Positions 35,877 through 45,926 of a DNA stretch of 64,000 nt are shown here, in pieces. Position 1 is the stretch's first letter, and each line of letters starts with the position of its first letter. Source of the stretch: Muribaculaceae bacterium. Its GTDB lineage: Bacteria > Bacteroidota > Bacteroidia > Bacteroidales > Muribaculaceae. Where the stretch lies: contig JAIDSM010000140.1 in NCBI GenBank assembly GCA_029061225.1, positions 1 through 64,000 of the forward strand, given 5' to 3'. Both the position numbers and the translations under genes were made by a program. The notes below the pieces were generated by a model. The model saw only the letters and a list, made by a program, of their open reading frames with translations, was not told the DNA's origin and ran no database searches.

Positions 35877-37403
35877 ATGAAGATTTTCAGTTCCAAAGAC
35901 ATAAAAGACCTTGATGCAGCGACTTGCGAAGCTCAAGGCATTGACTCGCTTACCCTGATGGAGCGTGCGGCCAACGCAGTGGCCAAGGAGGTAAGCTCGC
36001 GGTTTCTGCCGAGCCGCCGTATAGTGGTGGTGGCAGGTCCCGGCAATAACGGCGGGGATGCGCTGGCAGTGGCCCGGATACTGGCGGAAATGGGTTACGG
36101 CAACATCGAGGTGTATCTCTTCAATGTAAGGGGACAGCTCTCTGAAGAATGCGAGGCTCAGAAGACAAGACTCTTTGAAGCTGCGGAGAAAGTGAACTTT
36201 ACAGAAGTGACCACCACCTTCATTCCTCCTCAGCTCTCGAGAGATGACGTCATCATCGACGGCCTTTTCGGCGTCGGGCTGCGTGATCCTCTGTCGGGAG
36301 GATTTGCTGCAGTGGCACGTCTGATCAATGATTCAGGAGCTTATGTGATAAGCATCGATATCCCGTCTGGCCTTGCCGGAGAGTGGAACGCCAATTCAAG
36401 ATTCCACGATATGGTGCATGCCAACCTTACGCTGACCTTCCAGTTTCCGAAGCTGTCGTTCTTCTTCCCTGAGCATGCTCCTATACTTGGCGATCGGAAA
36501 GTGCTCGATATCGGCCTTGACAGAGTGGCACTCAAAAGCAGGAAGTCAAACTGGCTTCTGATTGAGAGCCGCACGATACGTAAGTTGCTGCGCGCCCGAA
36601 ATCCTTTCAGCGCCAAGCGTGACTATGGATCGGTCATGATGTTTGCAGGCAGTATGGGTATGATGGGCGCGGCAGTGCTTTGCGGAAAATCTGCGCTCAA
36701 ATGCGGTGCGGGCTTGGTCACGGTGCACGCGCCCCGAATCGGACTGACCATACTTCAGACAGCGGTGCCTGAAGCCATGTTCGAGCCTGACCGCAATGAG
36801 AGGGTCATCAGCGACATGAGTCTGCACCATACTCATCAGGCAGTGGCGATTGGACCCGGTATCGGCTCCAACGACCTTACGGTCAACGCTCTTGAGGCAC
36901 TTCTGAAGACGTGTCGCTCACCGCTGGTGCTTGACGCTGACGCTCTCAACTGCATCGTCAAGCGCCCGTCGCTGCTCACCATGATACCTCCCTGCACGGT
37001 CATCACGCCCCACATAGGGGAGTTTGACCGTCTTTTCGGCGAGCAGCCCTCTTCCGAACAGAGACTCAAGAAGGCCATAGAGGTGGCGCAGCTCTACAAT
37101 ATCGTGATAGTGCTGAAGAGCCACTACACCATGATCGTAAGGCCTACGGGCAACGTGTATTTTAACTCTACGGGAAATGCGGGAATGGCCACTGCGGGCG
37201 CAGGAGATGTCCTTACCGGCGTGATCGCAGGTTTCCTTGCACAGGGGCTTCAGCCTGAGAACGCGGCCACGCTCGGAGTCTTCATCCATGGTCTCGCAGG
37301 CGACATCGCCTCTGAGGAGATCGGTGAATACGGAGTGGTGGCGTCAGACATCGCGGACCGGTTGGGTCGCGCCATAAAGGCGGTGATCGACAGGACTGTT
37401 TAA
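35877..37403 (+). CDS. nnrD: Bifunctional NAD(P)H-hydrate epimerase / ADP-dependent dehydratase
   Basis: YjeF_N 'VVVAGPGNNGGDALAVARIL'; C-domain 'GNAGMATAGAGDVLTGVIAGFLAQG'. Confidence 0.95.
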   Translation: MKIFSSKDIKDLDAATCEAQGIDSLTLMERAANAVAKEVSSRFLPSRRIVVVAGPGNNGGDALAVARILAEMGYGNIEVYLFNVRGQLSEECEAQKTRLFEAAEKVNFTEVTTTFIPPQLSRDDVIIDGLFGVGLRDPLSGGFAAVARLINDSGAYVISIDIPSGLAGEWNANSRFHDMVHANLTLTFQFPKLSFFFPEHAPILGDRKVLDIGLDRVALKSRKSNWLLIESRTIRKLLRARNPFSAKRDYGSVMMFAGSMGMMGAAVLCGKSALKCGAGLVTVHAPRIGLTILQTAVPEAMFEPDRNERVISDMSLHHTHQAVAIGPGIGSNDLTVNALEALLKTCRSPLVLDADALNCIVKRPSLLTMIPPCTVITPHIGEFDRLFGEQPSSEQRLKKAIEVAQLYNIVIVLKSHYTMIVRPTGNVYFNSTGNAGMATAGAGDVLTGVIAGFLAQGLQPENAATLGVFIHGLAGDIASEEIGEYGVVASDIADRLGRAIKAVIDRTV

Positions 37404-37432
37404 GGGTTAAGAGTTAAGGATTAAGGGTTAAG
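37401..37432. repeat. 7-bp periodic array (TTAAGGG), starts at the nnrD stop
   Basis: taagggttaagagttaaggattaagggttaag. Confidence 0.88.
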
Positions 37433-37475
37433 TGCTTTTCCCGGATACGTAATATTAGATACGCAATAATCAATA

Positions 37476-38561
37476 ATGAAGAAGATAATAACCGCCATGG
37501 CTTTCCTACTGAGCTTCCCTCTCGGATGGAGCCAGACTACCAAAGTGCTTACCGCTGAAAAAAGTAATGAATACGGTCTTGTGTATTCGCTTCCCACAAC
37601 AGCTCTGGATGTGGTGGTGACGGCACGTCACGAAGTGGCAAGGAAAGGCCCTTACTATCTCTATGCGAAGAAATGCATAGGCACAGACAAGGCAGTGGCT
37701 GAAGACTACGAGAAATGGACCATAACCGATGTTCAGGTGCGTCCGTACGGGGTCTCGGACTCAAGTACGCAATATCTCATGCAGCTAAAGCCCGGCGCAT
37801 TGACATCCATCACAGTGGATTCGAACGGCATGCTGCTGGCCATAAATAAGGAAGTAAGCGCGCCGGAGGCGGCAAACGATGTTGCTCTTACGGCGAAGCA
37901 AAACGTGAAATGGCCTACGGGCAACGAGTATCTTGAATTCGTAGACGAGGACTTCGTGGCGTCTAAGAGTTCGGCGAAGCAGGCTCAGCTCCTCGCAGAG
38001 TCGCTCATGGAGGTGAGAGACTCCAAGCTTGCGCTGACACGCGGCACGGCCGACGTAATGCCTGCCGACGGCAAACAGATGGAGCTTATGCTGGCTTCGT
38101 TGGGAGCGCAGGAGGCCGCCATCACGGCAGCATTTACGGGAAGCGTCACGACAGAGTACATAACGCGTCGGTTCACCTATGTTCCTGAAGGCGTGGACGC
38201 CAACGACGTGCTTTTCCGCATGTCGGAATTCGCAGGCTTCGTGGATGCCGATGATCTTTCGGGAGATCCCGTCAATATCCAGATAGAAGGCATCATTGAG
38301 CCCAAACCACCCGTAGACGCTAAAGGGGAACCCAAGAAACTTCCTAAAAACGCTGTGATCTACAATATACCGGGGAGCGCGCAGGTGACTATCTCCACTC
38401 TGGGAAAAAATCTTTATGACAAGGAGATACAGATGGCGCAGACCGGCATGACATTCGGGATTGATCCGACACTCTTCACCGATAAGAAGGAGCCTTCCTT
38501 CGCAGTGTTCGATCCGGTGACGGGCGGCTTGCTCGAGATCGGATCGATGACGTCGCGCTGA
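37476..38561 (+). CDS. DUF4831 family protein
   Basis: Signal peptide; 'EYGLVYSLPTTALDVVVTARHEVARKGPYYLYAKKCIG'. Confidence 0.85.
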   Translation: MKKIITAMAFLLSFPLGWSQTTKVLTAEKSNEYGLVYSLPTTALDVVVTARHEVARKGPYYLYAKKCIGTDKAVAEDYEKWTITDVQVRPYGVSDSSTQYLMQLKPGALTSITVDSNGMLLAINKEVSAPEAANDVALTAKQNVKWPTGNEYLEFVDEDFVASKSSAKQAQLLAESLMEVRDSKLALTRGTADVMPADGKQMELMLASLGAQEAAITAAFTGSVTTEYITRRFTYVPEGVDANDVLFRMSEFAGFVDADDLSGDPVNIQIEGIIEPKPPVDAKGEPKKLPKNAVIYNIPGSAQVTISTLGKNLYDKEIQMAQTGMTFGIDPTLFTDKKEPSFAVFDPVTGGLLEIGSMTSR

Positions 38562-38625
38562 GATATTCCAACCGCTAAGACTACCAAACCGTAAAATCAA
38601 CTAAACAGCTAAACAACTAAATACA

Positions 38626-40266
38626 ATGGCAACAAAACCCTTCCATTATCAAAAGCCTTTCGAGCTTGGCCCCGACACTACGGAATACAAGCTCATCACC
38701 AAAGACTATGTAAAGACTGAAGACTGGAACGGCCACGAGATGCTCGTAGTCGATCCTGAGGCTCTTACCGTAATCGCCAATGTCGCCTCGCACGACTGCT
38801 CGTTTATGCTCCGCCGCGAGCACAATGAGATGGTAGCCAAGATCCTTCATGATCCCGAGGCTTCGGAGAACGACAAATTCGTGGCCCTTACGATGCTCCG
38901 CAACGCAGAGATAGCAGCTAAGGGTGTGCTTCCTTTCTGTCAGGACACCGGCACTTCAATCTGCGCCGCCTACAAGGGCCAGCAGGTATGGACCGGCTGC
39001 GATGACGAGGAGAAGATCTCACTCGGCGTCTACAAGACCTATACCGAAAACAACCTTCGCTACTCGCAGAACGCTCCCCTTACGATGTATGACGAGGTAA
39101 ACACCGGCTGCAACCTTCCCGCACAGATCGACATACATGCAACCGAAGGAATGGAATATAAATTCCTCTTCGTGGCCAAGGGTGGCGGCTCAGCCAACAA
39201 GACCTATCTCTATCAGGAGACAAAGGCCATCCTCAATAAGAAGACCCTTGTGCCTTTCCTCATCGAGAAGATGAAGACCCTCGGCACAGCAGCGTGTCCT
39301 CCCTACCACATCGCTTTCGTCATCGGCGGAACAAGCGCAGAGAAGAATCTTGAGGTGGTGAAGAAGGCTTCCGTGAAATATTTCGACAACCTTCCTACTA
39401 CCGGCAACGAATATGGCCGTGCTTTCCGTGACGTAGAACTCGAGAAGGAACTTCTCGAAGCCGCCCACAACATAGGACTTGGCGCTCAGTTCGGCGGCAA
39501 GTATTTCGCTCACGACATCCGCGTCATTCGTCTTCCCCGCCACGGTGCTTCCTGCCCTGTAGGCATGGGCGTAAGCTGCTCCGCAGACCGCAACGTAAAG
39601 GCTAAGATCAACAAGGACGGCCTATGGATAGAGAAACTCGACGAGAATCCCGGCGAACTTATCCCGGTTGAACTCCGTCAGGCCGGAGAGGGAGAGGTGA
39701 TCGAGATAGATCTCAACCGTCCGATGGAAGAGGTGCTCGCAGAACTTGACAAGTATCCCGTATCTACCCGACTGTCGCTCAAGGGTACCATCATAGTAGG
39801 CCGAGACATCGCACACGCCAAGATCAAAGAACGTCTTGACGCCGGCGAACCTATGCCCGAATATCTCAAGAAACATCCCATCTACTATGCAGGTCCGGCC
39901 AAGAAACCCGAAGGTATGCCTTCCGGATCGTTTGGCCCGACAACAGCCGGACGTATGGATCCCTATGTAGACCAGTTCCAGGCAGCCGGCGGCTCCATGA
40001 TCATGATCGCCAAGGGCAACCGCTCGCAGCAGGTCACCGACGCCTGCAAGAAGCATGGCGGTTTCTATCTCGGTTCGATCGGAGGTCCGGCCGCTATCCT
40101 TGCAAAGGATTCGATCAAGAGCGTAGAGCTGCTTGAATATCCTGAGCTCGGAATGGAGGCAATCTGGAAGATCGAGGTAGAGAACTTCCCCGCCTTCATC
40201 CTCGTAGACAATAAGGGCAACGACTTCTTCAAGCAGATCAAGCCCCGGTGCCCGATGGGGTGCTGA
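38626..40266 (+). CDS. Class I fumarate hydratase (fumarase A/B-like)
   Basis: '[25 protein letters not shown]', '[32 protein letters not shown]'. Confidence 0.96.
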   Translation: MATKPFHYQKPFELGPDTTEYKLITKDYVKTEDWNGHEMLVVDPEALTVIANVASHDCSFMLRREHNEMVAKILHDPEASENDKFVALTMLRNAEIAAKGVLPFCQDTGTSICAAYKGQQVWTGCDDEEKISLGVYKTYTENNLRYSQNAPLTMYDEVNTGCNLPAQIDIHATEGMEYKFLFVAKGGGSANKTYLYQETKAILNKKTLVPFLIEKMKTLGTAACPPYHIAFVIGGTSAEKNLEVVKKASVKYFDNLPTTGNEYGRAFRDVELEKELLEAAHNIGLGAQFGGKYFAHDIRVIRLPRHGASCPVGMGVSCSADRNVKAKINKDGLWIEKLDENPGELIPVELRQAGEGEVIEIDLNRPMEEVLAELDKYPVSTRLSLKGTIIVGRDIAHAKIKERLDAGEPMPEYLKKHPIYYAGPAKKPEGMPSGSFGPTTAGRMDPYVDQFQAAGGSMIMIAKGNRSQQVTDACKKHGGFYLGSIGGPAAILAKDSIKSVELLEYPELGMEAIWKIEVENFPAFILVDNKGNDFFKQIKPRCPMGC

Positions 40267-40303
40267 GTCTTAAGTCTTCAGTCTTGAGTCTTAAGTCTTG
40301 AGA
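40264..40303. repeat. 7-bp periodic array (AGTCTTN), single arm only, starts at the fumarase stop
   Basis: tgagtcttaagtcttcagtcttgagtcttaagtcttgag. Confidence 0.88.
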
Positions 40304-40319
40304 TGACTTATTGAAGAGA

Positions 40320-41639
40320 ATGAATAAACCTATAAGAATATCGCCATGGAAGTGGATTCCCTCGCTGTATATAGCCGAGGGAATCCCTTATTGTGCTGTC
40401 AATACCCTTCCGGTGCTGTTCTACTGTGAGCTCGGCATTTCGATACCGGAAATCACCGCCTGTACCGGACTTCTGTCTCTTCCTTGGATGATACGCCCAT
40501 TCTGGAGTCCATTCGTGGATATCTTTTCCACAAAAAGGCGATGGACACTGGCGATGCAGATGTTGATGACAGCGTGTATGCTGCTCGTAGCGCTATGTCT
40601 CCCGACTTCATTCTTCTTCGCATCAACTCTCAGCGTCTTCGCCTGTATGGCCTTCTTTTCTGCTACACACGACATTGCGGCCGATGGCTTCTATATGCTG
40701 GCTCTGACAGAAAAGCAGCAGGCGGACTTCGTGGGCATACGCTCTACGTTCTACAAAGTGGCGACGGTTCTCGGCCAGGGAGGACTGACGCTCCTTGCAG
40801 GATGGCTTGAAGGCAGAGGCATGGCCCCGTCGGGCGCATGGGCCGTAGTCTTCTATTGCCTGACAGGAATATTCTTCTCCATCTGGCTCTGGCATACGCA
40901 GACTCTGCCGAGGCTTGCCGACGACCATCCGGCAGGAGGCACGACGGTCACCGACATAATCCGAAACTTCGCAATGACATTCGTCTCTTTTTTCAGGAAG
41001 AGACATATTGCGGCAGCTCTGGCGTTCATGCTCCTTTTCCGTCTTCCGGAGGCTATGTGCGGAAAGATGGTAGCGATATTCATGAAAACGCCTCTTGAGG
41101 ACGGCGGCCTCGGAATGTCGCTCACCGAGATAGGATTCGCCAACGGCACCATAGGTGTGATAGCGCTACTTGCCGGCGGTGTCTTAGGAGGCCTCGCCAT
41201 AGGGCGTGGCGGCCTTGGCCGATGGCTTTGGCCCATGGCCCTCTCGCTGGCATTGCCATGTGTGGTCTATTGTCTGCTGGCGATATGGCCTACCGCCGAC
41301 TTCTCCCTTATATGCGTGGCGGTCGGCTTCGAGCAGTTCGGCTATGGATTCGGGCTGACGGCACTTATGATGTATATGATCTACTTCGCGCGTGGAGAGT
41401 CGGAAACCTCCCACTATGCGTTCTGCATAGCATTTTCTATGGCGGGTATAATGCTCCCGGGAATGGCGGCAGGTTGGATATTCGAGCGAATCTCCGAATT
41501 CGGTATCTCCGGATTCAGCCATGGCAATTCCTTTGAGATCTACTTCTGGTTTGTGATGGTCTGCTGCCTCACAACGTTTGCAGCTTGCGTTATAGCAGGG
41601 CCGTCGATACGAGAGATCACTGAAAAACAAAACAAATAA
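40320..41639 (+). CDS. MFS transporter (AmpG-like)
   Basis: 'IPSLYIAEGIPYCAVNTLPVLFYCELGIS', 'FSATHDIAADGFYMLAL'; ATG at 40320 preferred over TTG at 40311. Confidence 0.9.
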   Translation: MNKPIRISPWKWIPSLYIAEGIPYCAVNTLPVLFYCELGISIPEITACTGLLSLPWMIRPFWSPFVDIFSTKRRWTLAMQMLMTACMLLVALCLPTSFFFASTLSVFACMAFFSATHDIAADGFYMLALTEKQQADFVGIRSTFYKVATVLGQGGLTLLAGWLEGRGMAPSGAWAVVFYCLTGIFFSIWLWHTQTLPRLADDHPAGGTTVTDIIRNFAMTFVSFFRKRHIAAALAFMLLFRLPEAMCGKMVAIFMKTPLEDGGLGMSLTEIGFANGTIGVIALLAGGVLGGLAIGRGGLGRWLWPMALSLALPCVVYCLLAIWPTADFSLICVAVGFEQFGYGFGLTALMMYMIYFARGESETSHYAFCIAFSMAGIMLPGMAAGWIFERISEFGISGFSHGNSFEIYFWFVMVCCLTTFAACVIAGPSIREITEKQNK

Positions 41640-41651
41640 ACAATTTAAAAC

Positions 41652-42884
41652 ATGAGAATATTTCTAACCGCAGCAGCTCTGTCTGCCCTCGCATTGAACT
41701 GCGGCGCGTCATATATGGACAAGTATCAGGCCGCTCAGGCAGATCCCAAAATCGAGGTGCCTGATTCGACAGGATTCAAGTTTACCGACGTTAAGGTCAA
41801 TAAGACCGGCTCGGTTAAGGATCAGAACAAGTCCGGCACATGCTGGGCCTTCTCAGGCACATCCATGGTAGAGGAAGACCTGATGCGTAAGGGAAAGCCG
41901 GAACTGGACCTCTCCGAGATGTGGACAGTACGCAACTGCTACATAGACAAGGCAAAGAAATACATCAGCACCGGAGGAAAGATCAATTTCGCCCAGGGCG
42001 GTTCGTTTGCCGATGTCATATATGCCATGGACAACTACGGCGCGGTCCCCGAGGAGGTATACGCAGGTCTCAACTATGGCGAGGACAAACACTCCCACTA
42101 CGAGATGGCCGAGGCCCTTACAGCTTATCTCGACGCCATCAATAAGAATCCCAATAAGAAACTCTCCACCGCATGGCTTCCCGGATTTATCGGAATCCTT
42201 GACGCATATCTTGGGCCGGCAGTGGAGACCTTCACCTACAATGGCAAGACCTATACACCGCAATCATTCGCAAAGGAAATGAACATAGTTCCGGAGGAAT
42301 ATATATCCTTCACGAGCTATACACATCATCCTTTCTACAAGCCTTTCGCACTTGAGATCGCCGATAATTGGTTATGGTCAGAGAGCATGAACATTCCGAT
42401 GGAAGAGATGAAGCGTATCGTAGATGAGGCCCTCGACGCAGGTTTTACCGTAGGATGGGCCGCCGATGTCAGCGAGAAGGGTTTCAAATGGCGCAAGGGA
42501 TATGCCCTGCTTCCCGAGAAGAAGGCCAAGGAGGATATGGATAACGCCGAAGTGGCGCGCTGGACCCAGCTCTCTGACTCAGACCGCGACGCGATGCAGT
42601 ATGACATCAAGGGACCGGTGAAGGAGCGTACCATAACGCAGGAAGACCGTCAGCGTACGTTTGAAAATCGTGAGACGACCGATGACCACGGTATGGTGAT
42701 CGTAGGGTACGCCACCGACCAGGAAGGCAACCGCTATTACAAGGTGAAGAACTCGTGGGACACCAACCAGCTCTATGACGGTTATCTTTACGTTTCCGAG
42801 CCCTACTTCCTCGAGAAGACCCTCAACATCATGCTCAATAAGGCCGGTGTCCCGAAAGATATCGCCAAGAAAGTTGGCCTCTGA
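41652..42884 (+). CDS. C1-family aminopeptidase (bleomycin hydrolase/PepC-like)
   Basis: 'VKDQNKSGTCWAFSGTSMVEEDLM' catalytic Cys; 'DDHGMVIVGYATDQEGNRYYKVKNSW' His/Asn. Confidence 0.94.
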   Translation: MRIFLTAAALSALALNCGASYMDKYQAAQADPKIEVPDSTGFKFTDVKVNKTGSVKDQNKSGTCWAFSGTSMVEEDLMRKGKPELDLSEMWTVRNCYIDKAKKYISTGGKINFAQGGSFADVIYAMDNYGAVPEEVYAGLNYGEDKHSHYEMAEALTAYLDAINKNPNKKLSTAWLPGFIGILDAYLGPAVETFTYNGKTYTPQSFAKEMNIVPEEYISFTSYTHHPFYKPFALEIADNWLWSESMNIPMEEMKRIVDEALDAGFTVGWAADVSEKGFKWRKGYALLPEKKAKEDMDNAEVARWTQLSDSDRDAMQYDIKGPVKERTITQEDRQRTFENRETTDDHGMVIVGYATDQEGNRYYKVKNSWDTNQLYDGYLYVSEPYFLEKTLNIMLNKAGVPKDIAKKVGL

Positions 42885-43684
42885 TGGAAGTAAAGGCAAA
42901 AAAGGCCTTGGGGCAGCATTTCCTGACGGATCTGCCTACTGCTGAAAGAATAGCGGACACTATATCCGGCGAGGAGCTGTCGAAGGCCTGCGGGCCGGAA
43001 AAGGGTGCTGAATGGGGTCGGCTGCCGGTCGTTGAGATTGGCCCCGGAATGGGAGTGCTGACGGATTTCCTTGTAGCCGCCGGCCGAGATGTGACTGCCA
43101 TCGAGATAGACCATGAGAGTGTCGAATATCTCGGAAGATACAAGAAAGATATAAAGGTGAAGGAAGGTGACTTCCTGCGTCTTGACCTCAATGACATAGC
43201 GGAAGGAGAAATCGCCTTGATAGGCAATTATCCTTATAATATCTCATCGCAGATATTCTTCCGTGCCCTTGAATACAGAGAGAAGATCCCTGTGATAGCC
43301 GGTATGCTTCAGAAGGAAGTGGCCGAACGAATATGCTCAGGGCCGGGATCTAAAGTCTACGGCATTCTGTCGGTATTGCTCCAGGCATGGTATGACTGCG
43401 AGTATCTCTTCACGGTAGAGCCCGGTGTTTTCTCTCCTCCGCCCAAGGTGAGGAGCGGAGTGTTGCGGTTAACGCGCAACTCCCGTACGGAACTCGGAGT
43501 AGATGAGAAGAAGTTCAAGACAGTTGTGAAGACTGCTTTCGGCCAAAGACGCAAGACCCTCCGCAACTCCCTCTCGGGTCTGATTCCTGCCGGAAATGCA
43601 TTGCTTGAGGATCCAATACTCAAAGAGCGTCCGGAGCGTCTCTCGGTAGAGCAATTCATCTATATCACCAAAGCCCTCAGCTGA
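42884..43684 (+). CDS. rsmA: 16S rRNA (adenine1518/1519-N6)-dimethyltransferase
   Basis: 'KKALGQHFLTDLPTAERIADTI', 'VVEIGPGMGVLTDFL', 'LIGNYPYNISSQIFFR'. Confidence 0.97.
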   Translation: MEVKAKKALGQHFLTDLPTAERIADTISGEELSKACGPEKGAEWGRLPVVEIGPGMGVLTDFLVAAGRDVTAIEIDHESVEYLGRYKKDIKVKEGDFLRLDLNDIAEGEIALIGNYPYNISSQIFFRALEYREKIPVIAGMLQKEVAERICSGPGSKVYGILSVLLQAWYDCEYLFTVEPGVFSPPPKVRSGVLRLTRNSRTELGVDEKKFKTVVKTAFGQRRKTLRNSLSGLIPAGNALLEDPILKERPERLSVEQFIYITKALS

Positions 43685-43689
43685 TACAT

Positions 43690-43734
43690 AAAAGACAGAC
43701 GGCTACGCATCTGATGCGTAGCCGTCTGTCTTTT
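43690..43734. terminator. Strong bidirectional terminator between rsmA and rfbB
   Basis: aaaagacagacggctacgcat ctg atgcgtagccgtctgtctttt. Confidence 0.9.
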
Positions 43735-43771
43735 ATATGTTTCGGAATAATTTTTACTTACATGTGTGGCT

Positions 43772-43794
43772 GACGCACGGGCCGTGGTGCGTCC
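43772..43794. repeat. Imperfect copy of the GGACGCACGG/CCGTGCGTCC palindrome
   Basis: gacgcacgggccgtggtgcgtcc, just 3' of the rfbB stop. Confidence 0.7.
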
Positions 43795-43805
43795 ATACCG
43801 TGAAC

Positions 43806-44945
43806 TCAGCGGTCTTTATACATGTCATCGTAGTATTTTTCATACTCACCGGAGGTGATATTGTCCATCCACTCCTGATTGTCGAGATACCAGCGGACTG
43901 TCTTCTCGATGCCTTCCTCAAACTGGAGGCTGGGTTCCCAGCCGAGTTCCGACTGAAGCTTGCGGCTGTCGATGGCGTAGCGCATGTCGTGGCCGAGGCG
44001 GTCGGTGACGAATGTGATGAGTTTCTCAGAGTGTCCTTCAGGATTGCTCAGCAGGCGGTCGACGGTCTTGATGATGACCTTGATGAGGTCGATGTTCTTC
44101 CACTCGTTGAAGCCACCGATATTGTAGGTGTCGGCGATCTTACCCTCATGGAATATGAGGTCGATGGCGCGCGCGTGGTCCTCCACAAACAGCCAGTCGC
44201 GCACGTTCTCTCCCTTGCCGTAGACAGGCAGCGGCTTGCCGTGGCGTATGTTGTTGATGAAGAGGGGTATGAGTTTCTCCGGGAACTGGTAGGGTCCGTA
44301 GTTGTTGGAGCAGTTAGTCACGACGGTCGGCATTCCATAGGTGTCGTGGTATGCGCGCACGAAATGGTCGCTGCTGGCCTTTGAGGCGGAGTAGGGGGAG
44401 TGGGGATTGTATTTTGTAGTTTCGAGGAAGAACTCGGTGCCGTAGGCCATGTCGTCCTCGCTCGATGCCTTGGTGGTGAAGGGAGCCGGAACACCTTCGG
44501 GATGGGTGAGCTCCAAAGCTCCATAGACCTCGTCGGTGGAGATGTGGTAGAAGCGCTTTCCCTCGTATTTTTCGGGAAGAGATTCCCAGTATTCCTTTGC
44601 AGCCTGTAGTAGGGCGAGAGTACCCATGACGTTTGTGCGAGCGAAGGTAAAAGGATCCTTGATGGAGCGGTCTACGTGGCTCTCTGCAGCGAGATGTATG
44701 ATTCCGTCGATTTCATGTTCCCTGACGATACGACGCATCTCATCGAGGTCGGCTATGTCGGCCTTTATGAACGTATAATTCGGTCTGTCTTCGATATCCT
44801 TCAGGTTGGCGAGATTGCCGGCATATGTCAGCTTGTCGAGGTTGACGATATGATAATCCGGATACTTATTTACGAAGAGGCGGACTACATGTGAGCCTAT
44901 GAACCCTGCACCGCCGGTGATGAGGATGTTCCGTTTATAATTCAT
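43806..44945 (-). CDS. rfbB: dTDP-glucose 4,6-dehydratase
   Basis: '[40 protein letters not shown]', '[10 protein letters not shown]'. Confidence 0.97.
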   Translation of the reverse strand: MNYKRNILITGGAGFIGSHVVRLFVNKYPDYHIVNLDKLTYAGNLANLKDIEDRPNYTFIKADIADLDEMRRIVREHEIDGIIHLAAESHVDRSIKDPFTFARTNVMGTLALLQAAKEYWESLPEKYEGKRFYHISTDEVYGALELTHPEGVPAPFTTKASSEDDMAYGTEFFLETTKYNPHSPYSASKASSDHFVRAYHDTYGMPTVVTNCSNNYGPYQFPEKLIPLFINNIRHGKPLPVYGKGENVRDWLFVEDHARAIDLIFHEGKIADTYNIGGFNEWKNIDLIKVIIKTVDRLLSNPEGHSEKLITFVTDRLGHDMRYAIDSRKLQSELGWEPSLQFEEGIEKTVRWYLDNQEWMDNITSGEYEKYYDDMYKDR

Positions 44946-44983
44946 AAAACATGATTCATGAAGCATAATTATATTATGCGTGG
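44940..44983. repeat. 7-bp periodic sequence filling the rfbD/rfbB junction
   Basis: attcata|aaacatg|attcatg|aagcata|attatat|tatgcgt. Confidence 0.75.
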
Positions 44984-45867
44984 TTATTTATATTTTGGAT
45001 ACACTTTCTGAGGGAATCTGTCCAGTAGGGTATATGGATGCCGAATGTCTCCTTCACTTTGGTCTTGTCAAGTACTGAATAGGAGGGTCGTGTCACCGGG
45101 GAGGGGAACTCATCACTGTGGCAGGGTTGGATGTCGCAGCCGTGGTTTCCAGCAATATCGGCTATCGCCTTCGTGAAGTCATACCATGAGCATACCCCTT
45201 CGTTGGAGTAGTGATAGATACCTTCGTTGCCTTCCATTTTCCCATCCTCGATTATTCCGAAAATAGTGTCGGCGAGATCCTGAGCGTATGTAGGAGTACC
45301 GACCTGGTCGAACACCACTTTCAGCTCAGGTTTTGTCGATGTCAGGCTTAGCATGGTCTTGACGAAGTTCTTACCGTATTCCGAATACAGCCATGCGGTG
45401 CGGAATATAAGAGCCTTTACCCCGGAATCGGCTATCTGTCGCTCGCCGTTGAGCTTTGTCTCGCCGTATACGCCGGTTGGATTGGCCGGCTCTTCCTCAG
45501 TGCGGGGAGTATTGCCTATAGACCCGCCAAATACGTAATCGGTGGATATATGTATCAGGGTTCCGTCGTTGGCCTTTACTGCGTCTGCAAGGTTGCGAAC
45601 TGCCTTTGCATTGAGGAGCTCTGCGAAATCACGGTCGCTCTCAGCCTTGTCCACATTGGTGTATGCCGCGCAGTTTACGATGACCTTGATGTCGTTGTCC
45701 CTGACCATCTTCGCCACCGCTTCGGCATCTGTGATGTCAAGTTCTGACACGTCGGTGAAGTGGTAGGTGTTGTGCGTAGCGCGTTGCTCGTTATGCGAGG
45801 CTTTTTCTACGGAGTTGCGCATGCAGTTGCCAAGCTGGCCGTTAGCTCCTGTTACGAGTATATTCAT
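44974..45867 (-). CDS. rfbD: dTDP-4-dehydrorhamnose reductase
   Basis: '[17 protein letters not shown]', '[10 protein letters not shown]'. Confidence 0.96.
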   Translation of the reverse strand: MNILVTGANGQLGNCMRNSVEKASHNEQRATHNTYHFTDVSELDITDAEAVAKMVRDNDIKVIVNCAAYTNVDKAESDRDFAELLNAKAVRNLADAVKANDGTLIHISTDYVFGGSIGNTPRTEEEPANPTGVYGETKLNGERQIADSGVKALIFRTAWLYSEYGKNFVKTMLSLTSTKPELKVVFDQVGTPTYAQDLADTIFGIIEDGKMEGNEGIYHYSNEGVCSWYDFTKAIADIAGNHGCDIQPCHSDEFPSPVTRPSYSVLDKTKVKETFGIHIPYWTDSLRKCIQNINNHA

Positions 45868-45926
45868 GATCGTTAAAGTCATTAGGGCGGTATTTCGCGG
45901 TTATGCGCTCCACACCGTTTGGATGC

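Noticed and set aside
37785-38600. 271-aa minus-strand ORF opposite the DUF4831 gene
   Set aside because: Arg/His-rich antisense translation with no family motif; plus-strand DUF4831 protein is convincing.
38572-38625. Additional heptad array before fumarase (ctaaacagctaaacaactaaatac)
   Set aside because: The apparent period is about 8 and the run is short and A-rich, so I did not include it in the 7-bp family.
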